From contig NZ_JARFVC010000001.1 in the NCBI RefSeq assembly GCF_029193815.1, positions 186,001-250,000 on the forward strand: a stretch of DNA of 64,000 nt, given 5' to 3'. The stretch is from Cytobacillus sp. S13-E01 (GTDB taxonomy: Bacteria; Bacillota; Bacilli; Bacillales; Bacillaceae_L). The translations under genes were made by a program, and so were the position numbers. Positions 63,397 to 64,000 of the stretch are shown in pieces. Below the pieces are notes generated by a model. That model had not been told where the DNA came from. It searched no databases and saw nothing but the letters and a program-made list of their open reading frames with translations. The first letter of the stretch is position 1; each line of letters opens with the position of its first letter.

Positions 63397-64000
63397 TTAG
63401 TCTTGTACTTTAAGACTCATTAAGTACTCTGTAAGAGCATCAAGCTCCTCTTCTGAAAGATCCCCATAAGTATTCGACATTTTATTTGCTGGTTTGACTG
63501 ATTCAGGATCTCTTAACCAGTCTTTAAGATTTTCCTCATTAAATTCTAAAATACCAGCAATCATAGTACGATCACCAAAGTTAGTTAAGTTTGGTGCTGT
63601 CGGCCTTTTCTCAGAGCTACTAACTGCATGACAGCCAATACAACTCTTGTCATTAAACAATTGCTCACCTTGTCTTGCTAAATCTGTTTGTGGTTCAGCT
63701 ACTGCTGTTTTCATATCTTGAATCCAATTATCAAATTCTGCTCTTGGTAATGGAACAACTTTAAAGTCCATAAATGCGTGTGAAGGTCCACACAACTCAG
63801 CACATTTACCGTAAAACAACCCACCAGCTTTATCAGTAGATGCCTGGTCAAATTCTAACCAGAATTTATTTATGTTTTCGGTATTGGTGTCCATTTTCCC
63901 ACCGACTGATGGAATCCAGAAAGAGTGCTTTACATCAGATGATTTTAAATTGAAGTATACTCTCTCATCAGTAGGTACAACTAGTTCTTGACCTGTCACT
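63397..64000 (-). CDS. ctaC: Cytochrome caa3 oxidase subunit II (CtaC), C-terminal part (cut by window edge)
   Basis: About 200 C-terminal residues. The CuA site is complete: SFWIPSVGGKMDTN and YGKCAELCGPSHAFMDF. A fused cytochrome c domain follows with the covalent heme motif CIGCH and a downstream Met ligand region (KPANKMSNTYGDLSEEEL), which marks the caa3 (not aa3) type. It takes electrons from cytochrome c. The N-terminal membrane and lipoprotein part lies beyond the window. It starts the ctaC-ctaD-ctaE-ctaF run. Confidence 0.97.
   Translation of the reverse strand, partial: VTGQELVVPTDERVYFNLKSSDVKHSFWIPSVGGKMDTNTENINKFWLEFDQASTDKAGGLFYGKCAELCGPSHAFMDFKVVPLPRAEFDNWIQDMKTAVAEPQTDLARQGEQLFNDKSCIGCHAVSSSEKRPTAPNLTNFGDRTMIAGILEFNEENLKDWLRDPESVKPANKMSNTYGDLSEEELDALTEYLMSLKVQD

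Overview
The window is about 64 kb of low-GC Firmicute chromosome from an endospore-forming Bacillaceae member (Bacillus sensu lato). It encodes sigG, sigE/spoIIGA, spoVD, spoVE, rsfA, ylbJ, ytvI, divIVA/sepF and a caa3 oxidase. Read on the minus strand, the gene order matches the B. subtilis stretch from ctaC to ylyB: cta, ylb, mra/dcw, spoIIG, ylm, divIVA, ileS, lspA, rluD. I cannot name the species. Most genes lie on the minus strand. The plus-strand exceptions are ylbP, tmcAL, ylbJ, csfG, a DUF7147-type gene, a thioesterase pair, ylbA and ytvI.

Layout. 0-11 kb: rluD (partial), lspA, ylyA, ileS behind a T-box, divIVA, ylmH-ylmG-sepF-ylmE-ylmD, ylmC, sigG, sigE, spoIIGA. 12-32 kb: the division and cell-wall cluster (ftsZ, ftsA, sbp, ylxX, ylxW, divIB, murB, murG, spoVE, murD, mraY, an orphan MurF-like N-domain, murE, spoVD, pbpB, ftsL, rsmH, mraZ). 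32-42 kb: bshC, a DUF3397 gene, a panE-like gene, an acyl-CoA carboxylase operon, ylbP, rsfA, an enoyl-CoA hydratase, rpmF, ylbN. 42-58 kb: the ylb region (tmcAL, ylbL, ylbK, ylbJ, coaD, rsmD, the sRNA csfG, ylbG, ylbF, ylbE, ylbD, ylbC, ylbB, ylbA) with several unrecognised genes. 58-64 kb: ctaM, ctaG, ctaF, ctaE, ctaD and the 3' part of ctaC.

How it works together. mraZ to ftsZ makes lipid II (MurE, MraY, MurD, MurG, MurB), polymerises and crosslinks it (PBP2B, SpoVD, SpoVE) and builds the divisome (FtsA, FtsZ, SepF, DivIB, FtsL). The same stretch holds the switch to asymmetric division and compartment-specific sigma factors. Regulatory sites fit this: a spoIIG promoter with a 22-bp spacer, a sigma-H-like promoter before ftsA, tandem exact Spo0A boxes before divIVA, 10-bp-phased MraZ-type boxes before mraZ, and a forespore-type promoter before csfG.

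Most notable is a family of long, GC-rich hairpin repeats (about 12 copies or remnants, 8 of them between 47 and 61 kb). Each has one end placed beside an intrinsic terminator, uses one of two alternative tail sequences, and often begins at or within a few bases of a stop codon. The apical stem differs between copies while both arms stay complementary, which suggests that structure is conserved. Other points to check are the orphan Mur-ligase N-domain, a probable CTG start for ylbC, a hairpin over the start of an unknown lipoprotein gene, and a 328-bp MITE-like element.
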